Assembly (NCBI GenBank): GCA_001510575.1
Contig: LNGK01000010.1
Span: 619,825 to 683,824 of the forward strand
Direction of reading: 5' to 3'
DNA: 64,000 bases
Source of the DNA: Knoxdaviesia capensis
Lineage: Eukaryota; Ascomycota; Sordariomycetes; Microascales; Gondwanamycetaceae
Part shown: positions 25,436 through 36,414 of the stretch, one piece after another
How the letters are laid out: every line of letters starts with the position of its first letter
Position numbering within the stretch: position 1 is the stretch's first letter
Made by a program: the position numbers and the translations under genes
Notes under the pieces: model-generated
The model's database searches: none
What the model saw: the letters and a program-made list of their open reading frames with translations, nothing else
Told to the model about the DNA's origin: nothing

Positions 25436-28310
25436 ACATGAGGGGAGGTTGTCGTGGCTTAGGGTTAGGGTTTCCGGGAAGCTGTAGTTAGTTAATTTTG
25501 ACTTGCATTGGCTGTGCTTGTTGATGGCTCTGTGACTGTCGCGCGGTGAAATCGGTTGCGATTTCTCGTTGCCAATCATTCTGCACAACGTGGTCTCAAA
25601 CGTGACAGAATACAGGAGAACGCGAGAGAAGGGCAACCAAAGTTCGGCTGGGGGGGTTAAATAGCCGTGACCCGGCCTAATGTAATCAATTTCCACGACA
25701 TATGGCGACGGTCCGGTCGAAAGCAGCAGGTGGTTTTGGAGGTGCAGCAATGCTGGCTATCTCAAAGTGCGAGATGGAGTAGATACTGCCTGTACGGGCA
25801 TAGCTTGTCGGCCGGAGAATAATGGAGGCGGCTAGGGTAGATAAATGACATCGGTGGTGGGCAAGGGACGTCTATATCTAGCTTGCGGCAGGGCACGCCT
25901 CGTGTTGGCGCATATGGCAGCAAATCGGCCTCCTGGCTCTAATAACTGTCCAGTGTCCTCTCAATGATCGCTGCACCACTTGTCTGTACTGTACAGTACT
26001 GTAGTATTCTGGCAGGAGGCAACTTCGGCTGCTCAGCAATAGCCACCGAAAAGCTCGTTGCAAAAGAACCAAAGTGCGGAAATCTGTGTGTGTATTGACC
26101 TTCCTAGTTGGGATCTTGGCACCAATGCAGACGAAAAGAGGTGGCGCGCCTAAGATTTGGCGGGCTTTTGGTGTTGGAACGACCCCCATACATTTTTTTT
26201 TCTGTGGACTGACGGGTACTTACACTGGCAGAAATTTGATCCAACAAGGGTGGACTTTTGCTAGTGAAAAGTGTAAACTGTAATCTCACCGCTGCTGGTT
26301 TCTCAGTGTCGTTGGTGAAGTTGGCTCTGGATATCTGGGAGGTGCAAACCGAGAAGTGGGAGGACCACGCGCCCTGGGGGTGAGACATCTGGTGGTATCT
26401 TTGTACTTAAGAGCATGCTGAACACATCTCAACCTTCGTGGGACATTCGGTGGAATCAGGAAAGGAGACGATCAACGCTATCAAAGACTGGAGATGTCGC
26501 GATAGGGCAGAATCATCAATTACGAGAAATGCACAAATTCGGGCATCTTATATGATAAAAGGCTCCTTCCGTTTTTCTCCCACGCATCTCGTAGGCTAAT
26601 GAACTAGAAACTTTCGAGAATGTTCTCTAATCATGTTCTGTGTCGCTTCCAGCAGGAGCGACCAAGTTAGATTTGCGCGGGCCACCTTCCTGTTTAGGAT
26701 ATCAGATACAAAATCGCGGGCGAAACACCATGAAAGCGTATTAATGCAATATCAAATCTCCAAAACTCCAAAAATGCGACAAGCGATCGAAAGAATCCAA
26801 CAATAGCGGACCTTTTGCGTTTCTGAGCCTTGTACCTGGTCCAAGCAGCAGCTAAAAGGTTTGTTAAAAAAGCACGCCCACTTTTGCCCAGGCCAGATCA
26901 AGATAAAGAAGAAAGAAAAGAGAAAAAAAAAAAAACACTGCGCGGGATCCTAGTGGACGATAGCAGCAGACCGTTGGATAAACTTGGCTTGTCCCGCCCG
27001 CAGGGGTGGCGTCCTGTGCGTTTAAAAAAGTTCCAAGGATGGATGGCGAAATGGCGGGTGAGACACGAGAAAGCGAGAATGGATGGCGAAAAGAAGGACT
27101 GGAGTGTGGGAGTGGCAGGCAGTTCATTGGAGGAAGAGATGCGTGGGCCGAGGACGTCTTTCGATCGACGAGTACCTCTGTACTGTATGTATACAAAGAC
27201 AGAGCGAGATACATTTGGAAAATGGGCTGGCAACGCCGATACAGGTTATTCAAATGCCAAACTGTCATCCAACTGGCACCGTATCTTCCATCATGTGTGT
27301 GTCATGTGTGTGTGTGGGACACCAGAAGAACCAAAAAAAAAAGAAGAAAAAAAAGAAAAGGAACACTGCCATCCCGCCCATGCTATTCACATGTGCGATC
27401 ATCGTTTCATCCTTGCATGTTGACATTGCCAGCCCTCAGTTCGTCTCGTGCATGAAAAGGCAAAGCTCGAGAAAACCGTGTCCTCAGTGCAACTGCATGA
27501 GGCCACTGACAATTATAGGAGACAGACAGAGCTCTATCAGCGAGTCCAAGTTCCTTTTCATGTGGTCGGGCGATAAAGCTCTCCAGGCATTGCAAAGCAC
27601 AACCCTGTCATAAAGGAACCAGGTTGGGGGGGAACACCCAAACATCCTTGCGGGGACGCCGTTAGAGTGGTGGCGGCCCAGTCCCCGGAACGATAAAAGA
27701 TAGTGAGACAGGATTTGAACCACCGCCCACGATATTCTGATGGCCACTCACAGTTAATCCTGCTACAAGTAGGTATACTTGTATTGTACTGTACCTATAG
27801 TAATTCGTGGTTGGGCGGAAAGATAAACGTGGTATTTTTAGAGCTTCCCTGCTCTCCCTATCTGTCGCTTATATGGAGAACGATTGCCCGTAGGAGAGGG
27901 TGTGTCACTTTATAGCCCCCGATTGCTGTTGTGCTCCCCATCTTATTCCTGGTGGTATGACTACTGCTTGGCCCCTCTTCCCTTTCACCTGCTTTTCTTC
28001 TTCTTCTCTTCTCTTTTCTTCTTCTCCTTCATCCTCATCTCCTACCCATCCTCTTATCCGCCCACCAAGAGCTTTCCAGAGCTGCATCAGACTCTGTGAT
28101 ACCGAGAACTGCAATTCCTCTTCTCATCTTGTCTCAAGATCTCTCCTCCTCTCAGTTCATCCTCTTCACGCGCCTTTCCCCTTCCTCTCACCTTCCGCGA
28201 CACGTCTCCCGTATCGCGCCTCCGCCAGCTCTCTCACCAGCTGTGATAAACCCCCAAATAATACCTTTTCTCTCCCCCTCCCACCACCAACCCCCCATAC
28301 ATCCTTCACC
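25436..28310. other. intergenic, TauD to membrane-protein gene
   Basis: No gene is supported. The stretch holds a TTAGGGTTAGGG motif at 25459, a GTAC-type palindrome at 25986, short A-rich runs near 26930 and 27340, a tRNA B-box-like element at about 27711-27722 (minus strand), and a strongly CT-rich leader (27985-28310) before the next start codon. Confidence 0.6.
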
Positions 28311-29003
28311 ATGTCGTGGGTTAAGAAGCACCCCTTCAGCGAGAAGATGCCCGGCATGCCGGACGCGCAGATCCCCACCAGCGCCAACCCGTCGAAATAC
28401 GACCCGCACTCGTCCGAGTTCGACCCGACGGTGTGGGAGCTCCTGAACACGCACAACGAACACGTGCTCGAGTACGCCGGGAACGCGTGGTTCGTGCTGC
28501 TGGGCGCCTTCATCTTCGGCTTCTTCGTGTTCACCATCTGGCAGGGGCGACGCGAGGTGCCGGCGCCGATCAAGAAGGGCGACCAGCGCAACAAGGCGTT
28601 CAAGCTGATCACCACGCTCGAGAACCGGCTGCCCAAGGAGCCGGTCGACCCCGAGCCGAGCCTGGCCAACTGGGTCGTGCCGCTGATGACCACCGAGAAC
28701 GCCAAGGTGCTCGCCATTGCCTTCTACGGCATCCTGCTCGTCGCCCACGCCGTGCACACCTTCTTCTTCGGCCTCACCGGCTACCGCTGGCTCGTCAAGC
28801 TCAAGACCGACTGGCCCGAGGTGCCCCGCACGCAGGCCATCTACTCCATGTTCGCCGGCGTCATCATCGTCGTCATGTGCGCCACCTTCATGTTCAACCT
28901 GCTCATCTTCCTCTTCGAGGTCTCCGCTCTTGGTGAGGTCCTCGCTGTCGTCCCCGGCAAGAAGCCCAAGATGGGCGGCAAGAAGACCACCAAGGCCGAG
29001 TAA
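28311..29003 (+). CDS. uncharacterised three-helix membrane protein
   Basis: A single exon of 230 residues with strong coding bias. Three hydrophobic helices are seen at about residues 58-77, 131-155 and 177-204. The N-terminal 57 residues are polar (KYDPHSSEFDPTVWELLNTH), and the tail is Lys-rich and ends KPKMGGKKTTKAE, which may be a cytosolic basic tail or ER-retention-like signal. No signal peptide is present. I do not recognise the family. It looks like a fungal small membrane protein of the ER or plasma membrane; function unknown. A CT-rich tract of about 300 bases just upstream is typical of highly transcribed fungal promoters or leaders. The formamidase gene converges on its 3' end. 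Confidence 0.85.
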   Translation: MSWVKKHPFSEKMPGMPDAQIPTSANPSKYDPHSSEFDPTVWELLNTHNEHVLEYAGNAWFVLLGAFIFGFFVFTIWQGRREVPAPIKKGDQRNKAFKLITTLENRLPKEPVDPEPSLANWVVPLMTTENAKVLAIAFYGILLVAHAVHTFFFGLTGYRWLVKLKTDWPEVPRTQAIYSMFAGVIIVVMCATFMFNLLIFLFEVSALGEVLAVVPGKKPKMGGKKTTKAE

Positions 29004-29351
29004 GCGGCAGCTTTCTCGAATCATCTTCACGAAAATATCTTATTTTCCATTTACATATAATAGAGAACTGGCTCCTCCTCCGATCTTGTTTTTGGTGGAT
29101 GGCTTTTGTTTCTGGGGGAGTTTTTTCTTTCTTTTGTTGTTATGCTTGGAAACGGGTCTTGTTTTTCAATATCTCACAGGTTTGCACTTGCTTCGGTCTG
29201 GGTCAACCTCGATTCAACTTTGTTATAATATCTTGCCTTGATCTGTTCACGTATGCATGGAATAAACGAATTTGACATGCCGCTTCTGTTCCCAAGATCT
29301 CGTCTGTCCGTTTGCTGTTGTTGGTCCGGAGCCATCTTCGCCGAGCTTCTC
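29004..29351. other. intergenic between convergent genes
   Basis: 3' flanks of the membrane-protein gene (+) and formamidase (-), partly T-rich. Nothing else is seen. Confidence 0.6.
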
Positions 29352-31111
29352 CTACTCCCGGTACGTCAACCCACCCCCGAAGCTCGTCTTGCTGTTGATC
29401 CCGCCGTCCGCTGTGCAGACTCCCGCGGCGACTCCGGTCTGGAAAGCGCAGTCGCCCTTCAAGCTCTCCTTGATCTCTTCGCTCGGCGTGACTTCCGGCG
29501 AGATGTCAAAGTCGAAAATGTCCATCGGCAGACCCAGCGTTGCACACGCATTCGGAATATCGACGACACCGGCTATATGGCCCTGGATCGGGGCACACGA
29601 GAGCAGCATGTACGCCTGGTAGTCGCTGTAGCCGAAGCGTTTGAGATACTCGATACATCCTACCCACGAGACGTTAGCGATCTGTACCACACGGGGCCGA
29701 GACACAAGCCGGAGATGTCATGCCACTGGAGAGAACTCACGAAGCGTGGCCTGGCGGTACGCCACCGTCAGGTCCATGTAATGCTGCTTGCCATGCTGGT
29801 CGACCGAAAAGCCCTCGAAGTAGATGTACCGCCCGGGCCCAAACTGCGGCTCGACGGGCCCCGGGATGTAGATCGGGCTCTTCAGCGGCACCTCCGGCGT
29901 GCCCAGCGCGGCCATCCCGCCCGCCATCACCGTGAACTTCAGCGTGATGACCCCGGCCATCTCAATCGCGCCGCAAAACGAAATCTCGCCGTCGCCCTGC
30001 GAGAAGTGCAGGTCGCCGACGCTGAACTTGGCCCCCGCCACGTGCACCGGCAGGTACACCTTGCTCCCGCGGCTCAGGTTCTTGATGTCGCAGTTGCCGC
30101 CGTGCTCCGGCCGCCCGGGGATCGTGCGCGCGCCGGCGCGCGCCACCGCGGCGTGCAGCGGGTCGGTCGCGGACGCGCAGCCGCCGACGTGGGTGTTGTG
30201 CGGCTCCGGCAGGAGGGCGACGTCGCGGTACGTCGCGAGGGCGTTCTCGGCGTTCAGGAGGCTTTCGCGCGCCGTCCAGACGTCGAGGATCTCGTGCGAG
30301 GGCGCGCATCCCAGGATTCCGGGGTGGATCAGACCGGCGAATCTGACGTGCGGGATGTGGCGCGACGAGCAGTAGATGCCCTCGAAGTCCCAGATAGCCT
30401 TGGCACTGCAGAGATTGAATTCTTCGTTAGACGGCAGGAGAAGACTCGCCAGAGAGAGTGCGAAGTGGTCCGAGACTACTCACGCGGATGGATACAGCTC
30501 GTCCAGGAAGCCGCCGCCGTGCTCCTTTGCAAACACGCCCGTGAACCCCCACGGCCGGTGGTCGAACGGCTGCACGTCCATGACCTCGACCAGCAGCACA
30601 TCGCCGGCTTTGGCGTCTTCGATCTCGAACGGCCCGGTGAGGTAGTGCACCTTGGTCAGGTCGACATTGCGGATGTCGTCTGCGCAGTCGTCGTACTGGA
30701 TCTGGCCGCCGGTCCTGTGTAGTCGGTGGTGGTTCAACGTCAGATCTGGGTGTGTCTGTCTGTCTCTGGCCGATGCTTGGAGATGTTGACATCTCACTTA
30801 CCAGTCGACACACTCGATCTTGACTGTCTCGCCCTGTTTGATGGTTTCGATGCACGGCACTAGACAGTCGCAGTTACCGTCAGTTTCTCTCCCGGTTGGA
30901 TCTGGTATCGCTTCTGCGTCTTACAGTCAGGATGCCACCGGTTCTACCCCATAAAGTGTGGATGTTAGTCTCAGGTTTCAGTTATATCAGCCTTTTGGAC
31001 ATATGGTGCTCATACATGTAGGACACTTTGTTTCTCTGGAGGCGTCACGAAGTCCACCGTGGCCACGGTTCTGACCACCTTTGGTTGTGTTGGCTGGGCT
31101 GGATTCTCCAT
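29352..31111 (-). CDS. fmdS: formamidase (FmdA/AmdA family)
   Basis: Six exons on the minus strand: 31111-31016, 30943-30925, 30859-30802, 30714-30484, 30405-29741 and 29659-29352, giving 458 residues. All introns (65-87 bp) are GT-AG, and all junctions are in frame. Exon 2 is only 19 bases but encodes the conserved NRWHPD block. Other family blocks are GETVKIECVDWTGGQI, YLTGPFEIEDAKAGDVL, FEGIYCSSRHIPHVRFAGL and HPGILGCAPSHE. The enzyme hydrolyses formamide to formate and ammonia in the cytosol and provides nitrogen in moulds such as Aspergillus nidulans (fmdS), where it is under AreA control. HGATAR motifs at 31129, 31294 and 31558 upstream fit that. The N-terminus is slightly longer than usual. 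The gene symbol is by family resemblance. Confidence 0.92.
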
Positions 31112-32047
31112 TGTGGCGGTTGTTAGTGAGATAAAGGCGGATACAGCATGTGTCAGACCAAAGTATCAGTTACAATACACATTGAAGCGTCTATAGAAAA
31201 AGCAACTCGAGGGGGGCGTCTGCCTTATGAACATCGGGTCGACATTCAACACATCTATCTCCAATATCCCCCACTCGGCTCGGTTGGTACGGCTGATAAG
31301 AGCTAGAAACGAACAAATCACATCTTCACTCCTCACTGTGTAATAGTGTGATACAAACCAAGCTCTCCCGGTTTGCGGGCGTGCTTACCCCTCCTCGACC
31401 GGCGTTACATTTAGCAGAGCTTGTGCCCAAGTGAGTGAGCTGCATCCAGAGCGGGATTATTGACCACCATCTGTCTGCTTCATGAGCTTTAGTATCGCCG
31501 CATGCATCTTATTACAGTATAGACTGATTGCTACCCTTCACAAAGATACGTATCAATTGATAAGAGATAGACGTGAGAGGGTTACAGTGCATCAATTCCT
31601 CAAAAGCCACCAATGTAGTTGTGCCGCGCATTTGACATACACAGCAACGTAATGCCAAATCTCGCTGGTGGTTGCGGTGGTCATGTTACATCCGCCGTAA
31701 ACCCGAATGGGAAAACTCCGAAAACGGTACACGGGGAAGATATCCCCCGCGAGCCGTGGGGATACGGCTGGAGCCGGGTAGTCAAGATTTTATATATTGC
31801 AAATTAGTGAAATTCAGTGCACATGAGGATGGAAGCAGATTGTAGTATCAGAGATTAAGAGGCATTGCACTAAGAGGCTTCAGTTATCTGCCCCAAGCCT
31901 GTTCGCCAAGTCATAAGAAGTCAAGAAAGTCGTATATCGCTGAAAAGTGATCATTCAGGGATCCCATGATGGAGTACCCAAGTGCTAGAGGCCCATACGT
32001 TAAATGTCGAAGCTATGCCCGGCAGAGCCGCACGCCCGTACGGCTCC
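31112..32047. other. intergenic, formamidase to UsgS gene
   Basis: Formamidase promoter and UsgS 3' flank. AT-richer sequence, with no gene seen beyond the GATA motifs. Confidence 0.6.
31129..31563 (-). promoter_or_regulatory. three GATA-factor (HGATAR) motifs upstream of formamidase
   Basis: AGATAA at 31129-31134, TGATAA at 31294-31299 and TGATAA at 31558-31563 lie 18 to 450 bp upstream of the formamidase start. AreA/Nit2-type factors bind HGATAR, usually in pairs, to activate nitrogen-scavenging genes. Binding here is inferred; short motifs also occur by chance. Confidence 0.45.
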
Positions 32048-33409
32048 TCACAGCTCCTTCTTCTCGGAAACAGTCGGCTTCGCAAGCTCGCCCACCATGC
32101 CGTGGATCGAATCCAGCTTGTCCAGCGGCAGGCTCAGGAACAGGTGCTTGTTCTTCCACTCGACCTGGCCCTCGACATACGCCGCAACCGGCTCGGCGGG
32201 GACGGGCGGCGGCGGCGGGTCGGTGATCTTGGTGATCAGGTACGCGGTCGACGCCTCGGCCACGCCGTACGCCAGCACGCCGACAATCGGGACGCGCATC
32301 AGCGCGTAGAAGCCCAGCCCGAAGCCGAACAGCAGGCCCTCGCGGCTGCGGAACCAGTGCTTCTTCTGCGGCGCCGTCAGCCGCACGCGCCGCAGGTACG
32401 GCTCCAGCAGCTCGCGCATCACGCTGCGCGAGCCGTAGTACGTCTGCAGGAACGCCACGAGAAAGCGGCGCGGCAGGAACACGCCGACGCCGAAGATCGC
32501 CGTGGCCGGGCCGAGCCCCACGGCCTTCTTGAACGTGTAGAACGACGCCGCCGGGAGCACGAAGCGGCCGACCACCGGCGTGTACGACAGCGTGACGATG
32601 GCGAGCGACATGGCGGCCTTGCGCGCAAAGCGCACCAGGAATGCCCGTGCGGCGGCGCTGCCGGCCCCCTTGACGGTGCGTGGGCCGCCGTCGTTGTTGC
32701 CGGAGCGCCGGTACAGCTGCAGGTTCGGGTAGTACAGCGCGCGCAGGGTGTCGGGCGCGTCGTGCTTGTGCATCTGCAAGTAGGTGGTGTCGACCCAGTG
32801 CAGCGAGTCCATGAACAGGTTGTCGAGGGTCGGCGTGACGTGCTGCATGAGTGTCATGAAGAAGAACGGGAGCTGCAGCACCGAGTCCTGGAAGAAGTTC
32901 AGGCCGCCGATGATCGAGTCTGACCAGGACGCGCGGTCTATCGAGAGCACGAGCGAGAGCACCCATAACAGGAATTTTATCGCAATGACCTAGAAGGACA
33001 AAGTGTCGTCAGCTCTGTCTTCCCGAGTTGGAGCTGCTCTCCCGGGGAGGAGGGGAGCTGGAAAGTGTGCCCTGCAGTGAAGCGGCAGACATACAGGAAT
33101 TGTGAGGATCAGATGGATGATGATCCCGGCAGCCACGGCAAGCACCGCCTGCTTGTAGTGCTCGTTTGTGAAAAGGTCGGGGTTCTGGAGAGCTCGGTGG
33201 ACTGCAGACGAGCATATCCCGGAGCTGGTCAGTACAAGTTACCTGGAGATGATATCAGCGCAAGGAGCAGCAAGCGAACACGCACCGCCAACGCCCGCCA
33301 CCTGCAGGCCACGCAGGACCGCATTGAAGTCGAAATTCGACACATCGAACTTGGCCTTCAGCTTCTCCTTGTCGATATGGATCGACGGCGGAGGACGAGA
33401 GGCCTCCAT
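32048..33409 (-). CDS. usgS: UsgS-type fungal transmembrane protein
   Basis: Three minus-strand exons, 33409-33286, 33201-33095 and 32989-32048, give 390 residues; introns are 84 and 105 bp. Family-like blocks, from memory of the fungal UsgS group, are SNFDFNAVLRGLQV and VHRALQNPDLFTNEHYKQA at the N-terminus, then FMTLMQHVTPTLDNLFMDSL, VGRFVLPAASFYTFKKAVGL, FLPRRFLVAFLQTYYGSRS and AEASTAYLITKITDPPPPP. Several hydrophobic stretches predict an integral membrane protein; the biochemical role of the family is not known. The Pro-rich ITDPPPPPVP segment and the ending KHLFLSLPLDKLDSI also look family-typical. A telomere-like motif lies about 255 bp upstream. The start is chosen because the short acidic-basic N-terminus precedes the first conserved block. 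Confidence 0.8.
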
Positions 33410-33663
33410 TGTACAGAGGGAAATGCGGTGAGCTTGTGGGGGGTTCTGCAGGAAAAATGAACCTGAACGGCACTCAACGAAGCCCAAGGTCGATGCAAGC
33501 CAAAGAACAAAGGAGAGAATCGATCGTGAACGGACTGGGTGGTTCAAGTTACGTGGAATGACGTTTGCTCGAAGTCCAGTTGGCCCAAAAGCTCCGGAAT
33601 CACCACCTGTGGCGTTCTCTTATCGCGACTTCTGGAGCTTATCGCTGTGGCGCTTGTGGCGCA

Positions 33664-33675
33664 GTTAGGGTTAGG
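33664..33675 (+). promoter_or_regulatory. telomere-like TTAGGGTTAGG motif upstream of UsgS gene
   Basis: Two TTAGGG-like units about 255 bp upstream of the UsgS start codon, on the strand opposite to the gene. It belongs to a set of such motifs across the window. Confidence 0.4.
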
Positions 33676-34024
33676 CTCTGGACCAACCAGCTTTGCTGTT
33701 CCGAGTTCTCACTTTCACATGCATCAAATCGCTCTCCATCTTTTCTTCGTCCACTCACTTACACACATCACGCACTTCAACCCGCACACACATTCTGACA
33801 CTAGAGATTTCTGAATTTACAATTATCAATTATTTGATAGGTACATCATGACCAATCTGGTTTTGTTTTTTTCGGTGTTGCCATATCTCTAGATTGGCTC
33901 CCCCAGGGTTCTCCTCGTGTTCATAAAGGGGAGGGGAAAAGAAAAAAAAAAGAAAAAAAAGAGAAGATTTGTTCCAAAAACAGGTCTCTATCATCAACAA
34001 CCTAGATCTGGTGTGTAAGGCAAG

Positions 34025-34067
34025 TTATATATATATATATCTATATATATATAGATATATATATATA
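34025..34067. repeat. TA-rich palindromic microsatellite
   Basis: Three (TA)n blocks joined by CTA/TAG spacers form a self-complementary AT tract that could extrude a hairpin. Confidence 0.85.
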
Positions 34068-34551
34068 CAGTCCACAGTGGGCTCCCAAACAGGAGTCCGC
34101 TGGTGACCAAGAAACATAGAGCAAAGGGCAAAGAGAGGCGCATCCAGGAACAACCCCATTGACCGAGATGAACCGCGCAGACAGAAAGAGAAAGGAAAGA
34201 GAGAGAGAGAGAGAAGAGACGTTCCGGGAGAGAGCAAACACGCTGAAGAGAGAAAAGAAAGAAGAAAAAAGAGAAGAAGATGAGTCTGGCTCGCGGATCC
34301 CCCGTCAACGGAAGTGGTCAAAACAAAAAGTAATTACAAGACGCAGTGTCTCGCACCACCTCAGGTATCAAAAAAAAGAAAAAAAAGAAAAGAAAAGAAA
34401 AAAAAAATCTAAGTATAGCCCGAAAACGAAACCAGTCGAAGGAAGAAAAAAAAGAAATCATGCATTCCTCTCCGAGCACATCCGCTCTCTCCTACACGCC
34501 TCCGGTTCCCGGGAGGAAGAGGCGGGGAGCGGGGGGCCAGACGCGGCGGGC

Positions 34552-36414
34552 TTAGTGGCACGGCGCGGTGACGTGCACAGTCTCGGTCACGAGGCGGGTG
34601 ACGGGGTGGGCCTCGACGGTCTTGGTGACGGTGACGTGGACGGGCACGGTCTGGGTGATGTGCACCGGCACAGTCTTGGTCTCCGTCACATGCACGGGCA
34701 CGGTCTTGACGACCTCCTTGGTCTCGGTGATGTGCACCGGTACGGTCTTGGTCTCGGTGACGTGCACCGGCACGGTCTTGACGACCTCCTTGGTCTCGGT
34801 GATGTGCACCGGCACGGTCTTGGTCTCGGTGACGTGCACCGGCACGGTCTTGACGACCTCCTTGGTCTTGACGGCGGTCTCGGTCTTGGTCTTGGTCTCC
34901 GTCTTCACGGCGGTCTGCGTCACCGCCACCGTCTGCGTCACCGGCTGTGTCTTGACCACCGTCTGCGTGACGGGGATCGTCTGCGTCACCGGCTTCACCT
35001 CGGTCTTGACCACCGTGCGCACGGAGGTCTGGACTTCGGTCTTGACGACCGTCACCGGCACCGTCTGCGTGACGGCCTTGACCTCCGTCTTGACCACCGT
35101 CTGCGTGACGGGCACCGTCTGTGTGACGGCCTTGACCTCGGTCTTGACGACCGTCTGCGTGACGGCCTTGACCTCCGTCTTGACGACCGTTTGCGTGACG
35201 GGCACGGTCTGCGTCACCGCCTTGACCTCGGTGCGGACCACGGTCTGCGTGACCGGGACGGTCTGCGTGACAGCCTTGACCTCGGTCCTGACGACCGTCT
35301 GCGTGACGGGTACGGTCTGCGTCACCGCCTTGACCTCGGTGCGGACCACGGTCTGCGTGACCGGGACGGTCTGCGTGACAGCCTTGACCTCGGTCTTGAC
35401 AACCGTCTGCGTGACGGGTACGTTCTGGGTAACGCCCACGGTCTGCACGGCAGTGCGGACCTCGGTCCTGACCTCGGTCTTGACGACCGTCTGCGTGACG
35501 GCGACAGTCTGCGTGACGGCCTGCGCAACCGTGCGCGTGACGGCCTGGGTGACGGTCTCGCGGACAGTCTCGCGGACGGTGGTGACAACCGGCTGCAGCG
35601 GGGCCTGGGCCTGCGCGGTGGTGACGGTCACCGTGGTGGTCAGCGTGCTGGGCGGCAGCGGCGCGGCGCCCTGGCCCGTCACCGTGATGGTCTGGGTCTG
35701 CAGCTGCACGGAAGTCACCGTCTCTGCGGGCTGCACCGGCGCCGCACCCTGGACCTGGGTGACGGTGACAGTCTGCAGCTGCACGGAAGTCACGGTCTCC
35801 GCCGGCTGCACGGGGGCGGCGCCCTGGACGTCGGTCACGGTAACGGTCTGGGTCATGCCGTGGTTCTGCGTAACGGTGACAGTGTGCATCTGCACGGCGG
35901 TGACGGTCAGGGGGGGCTGGACGGGCGCGGCCCCCTGGTTAACGGTGACGGTGACGGTCTGCACGGCGCCGTGGCCGACGGTGACGGTCGAGACCACGGG
36001 CACGTGGATGGTGGTGGGGACGATGACCTTCGCCACAATGGTGGTGGGCACATGGACGGTCTTGATGAGTGTCGTCGGGACGTGGACTTTCTGGATGATG
36101 GTCTTGACCTGCACGGGCGGGCACACGTTCTGCACGGGCACGACGTGCACCGGCGCCACGGGGCGGATGTGGATGGGCTCGCGCTGCGGCACCACCACCG
36201 GCACGTGGTGTACCAGCGGCTGGGCCGGGCTGGCGTGGACGGGCTGGGCGTGGGCTGGAGCGTGCTGGGCGGCGGCGGCCGGCTGGGTGTTGAGCGGGAC
36301 GTGCACCGACGTGGTGGTGGTTGTGGTGGTGTGTGTGGGCGCAGGGGAGCCCGCACCGAGCGACGGCAGCAGGAGCAGCAGGAACGCCGCAACGGCGGAG
36401 GACTTGCAATGCAT
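34552..36414 (-). CDS. secreted Val/Thr-rich internal-repeat protein
   Basis: An intronless 620-residue protein. The ATG at 36414 is chosen because it gives a clear signal peptide (SSAVAAFLLLLLPSLGAGS); an in-frame extension 81 codons longer lacks a useful ATG. After a Thr/Pro/His/Ala-rich stretch come VPTT-type units. Next are 25-residue units with QGAAPVQPAETVTSVQLQ (about 3 copies), 18-residue units like AVTQTVPVTQTVVRTEVK (about 8), and 24-residue units like VVKTVPVHVTETKTVPVHIT (3). The repeats alternate valine with Thr/Gln/Lys/Glu, a beta-strand pattern, and contain no cysteine. The end is ETVHVTAPCH, with no GPI-like tail. It is probably a cell-wall or matrix protein; I do not recognise the family. 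All three antisense frames also stay largely open, a by-product of repeated codons. Confidence 0.75.
   Translation of the reverse strand: MHCKSSAVAAFLLLLLPSLGAGSPAPTHTTTTTTTSVHVPLNTQPAAAAQHAPAHAQPVHASPAQPLVHHVPVVVPQREPIHIRPVAPVHVVPVQNVCPPVQVKTIIQKVHVPTTLIKTVHVPTTIVAKVIVPTTIHVPVVSTVTVGHGAVQTVTVTVNQGAAPVQPPLTVTAVQMHTVTVTQNHGMTQTVTVTDVQGAAPVQPAETVTSVQLQTVTVTQVQGAAPVQPAETVTSVQLQTQTITVTGQGAAPLPPSTLTTTVTVTTAQAQAPLQPVVTTVRETVRETVTQAVTRTVAQAVTQTVAVTQTVVKTEVRTEVRTAVQTVGVTQNVPVTQTVVKTEVKAVTQTVPVTQTVVRTEVKAVTQTVPVTQTVVRTEVKAVTQTVPVTQTVVRTEVKAVTQTVPVTQTVVKTEVKAVTQTVVKTEVKAVTQTVPVTQTVVKTEVKAVTQTVPVTVVKTEVQTSVRTVVKTEVKPVTQTIPVTQTVVKTQPVTQTVAVTQTAVKTETKTKTETAVKTKEVVKTVPVHVTETKTVPVHITETKEVVKTVPVHVTETKTVPVHITETKEVVKTVPVHVTETKTVPVHITQTVPVHVTVTKTVEAHPVTRLVTETVHVTAPCH

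Larger units (their letters stand above)
33410..34551. other. intergenic, UsgS promoter and 3' flank of repeat-protein gene
   Basis: Contains the TTAGGGTTAGG motif (33664), A-rich runs (33940-33960, 34365-34405), a TA-rich palindromic block (34025-34067) and purine-rich GA stretches. No gene is supported. Confidence 0.6.
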
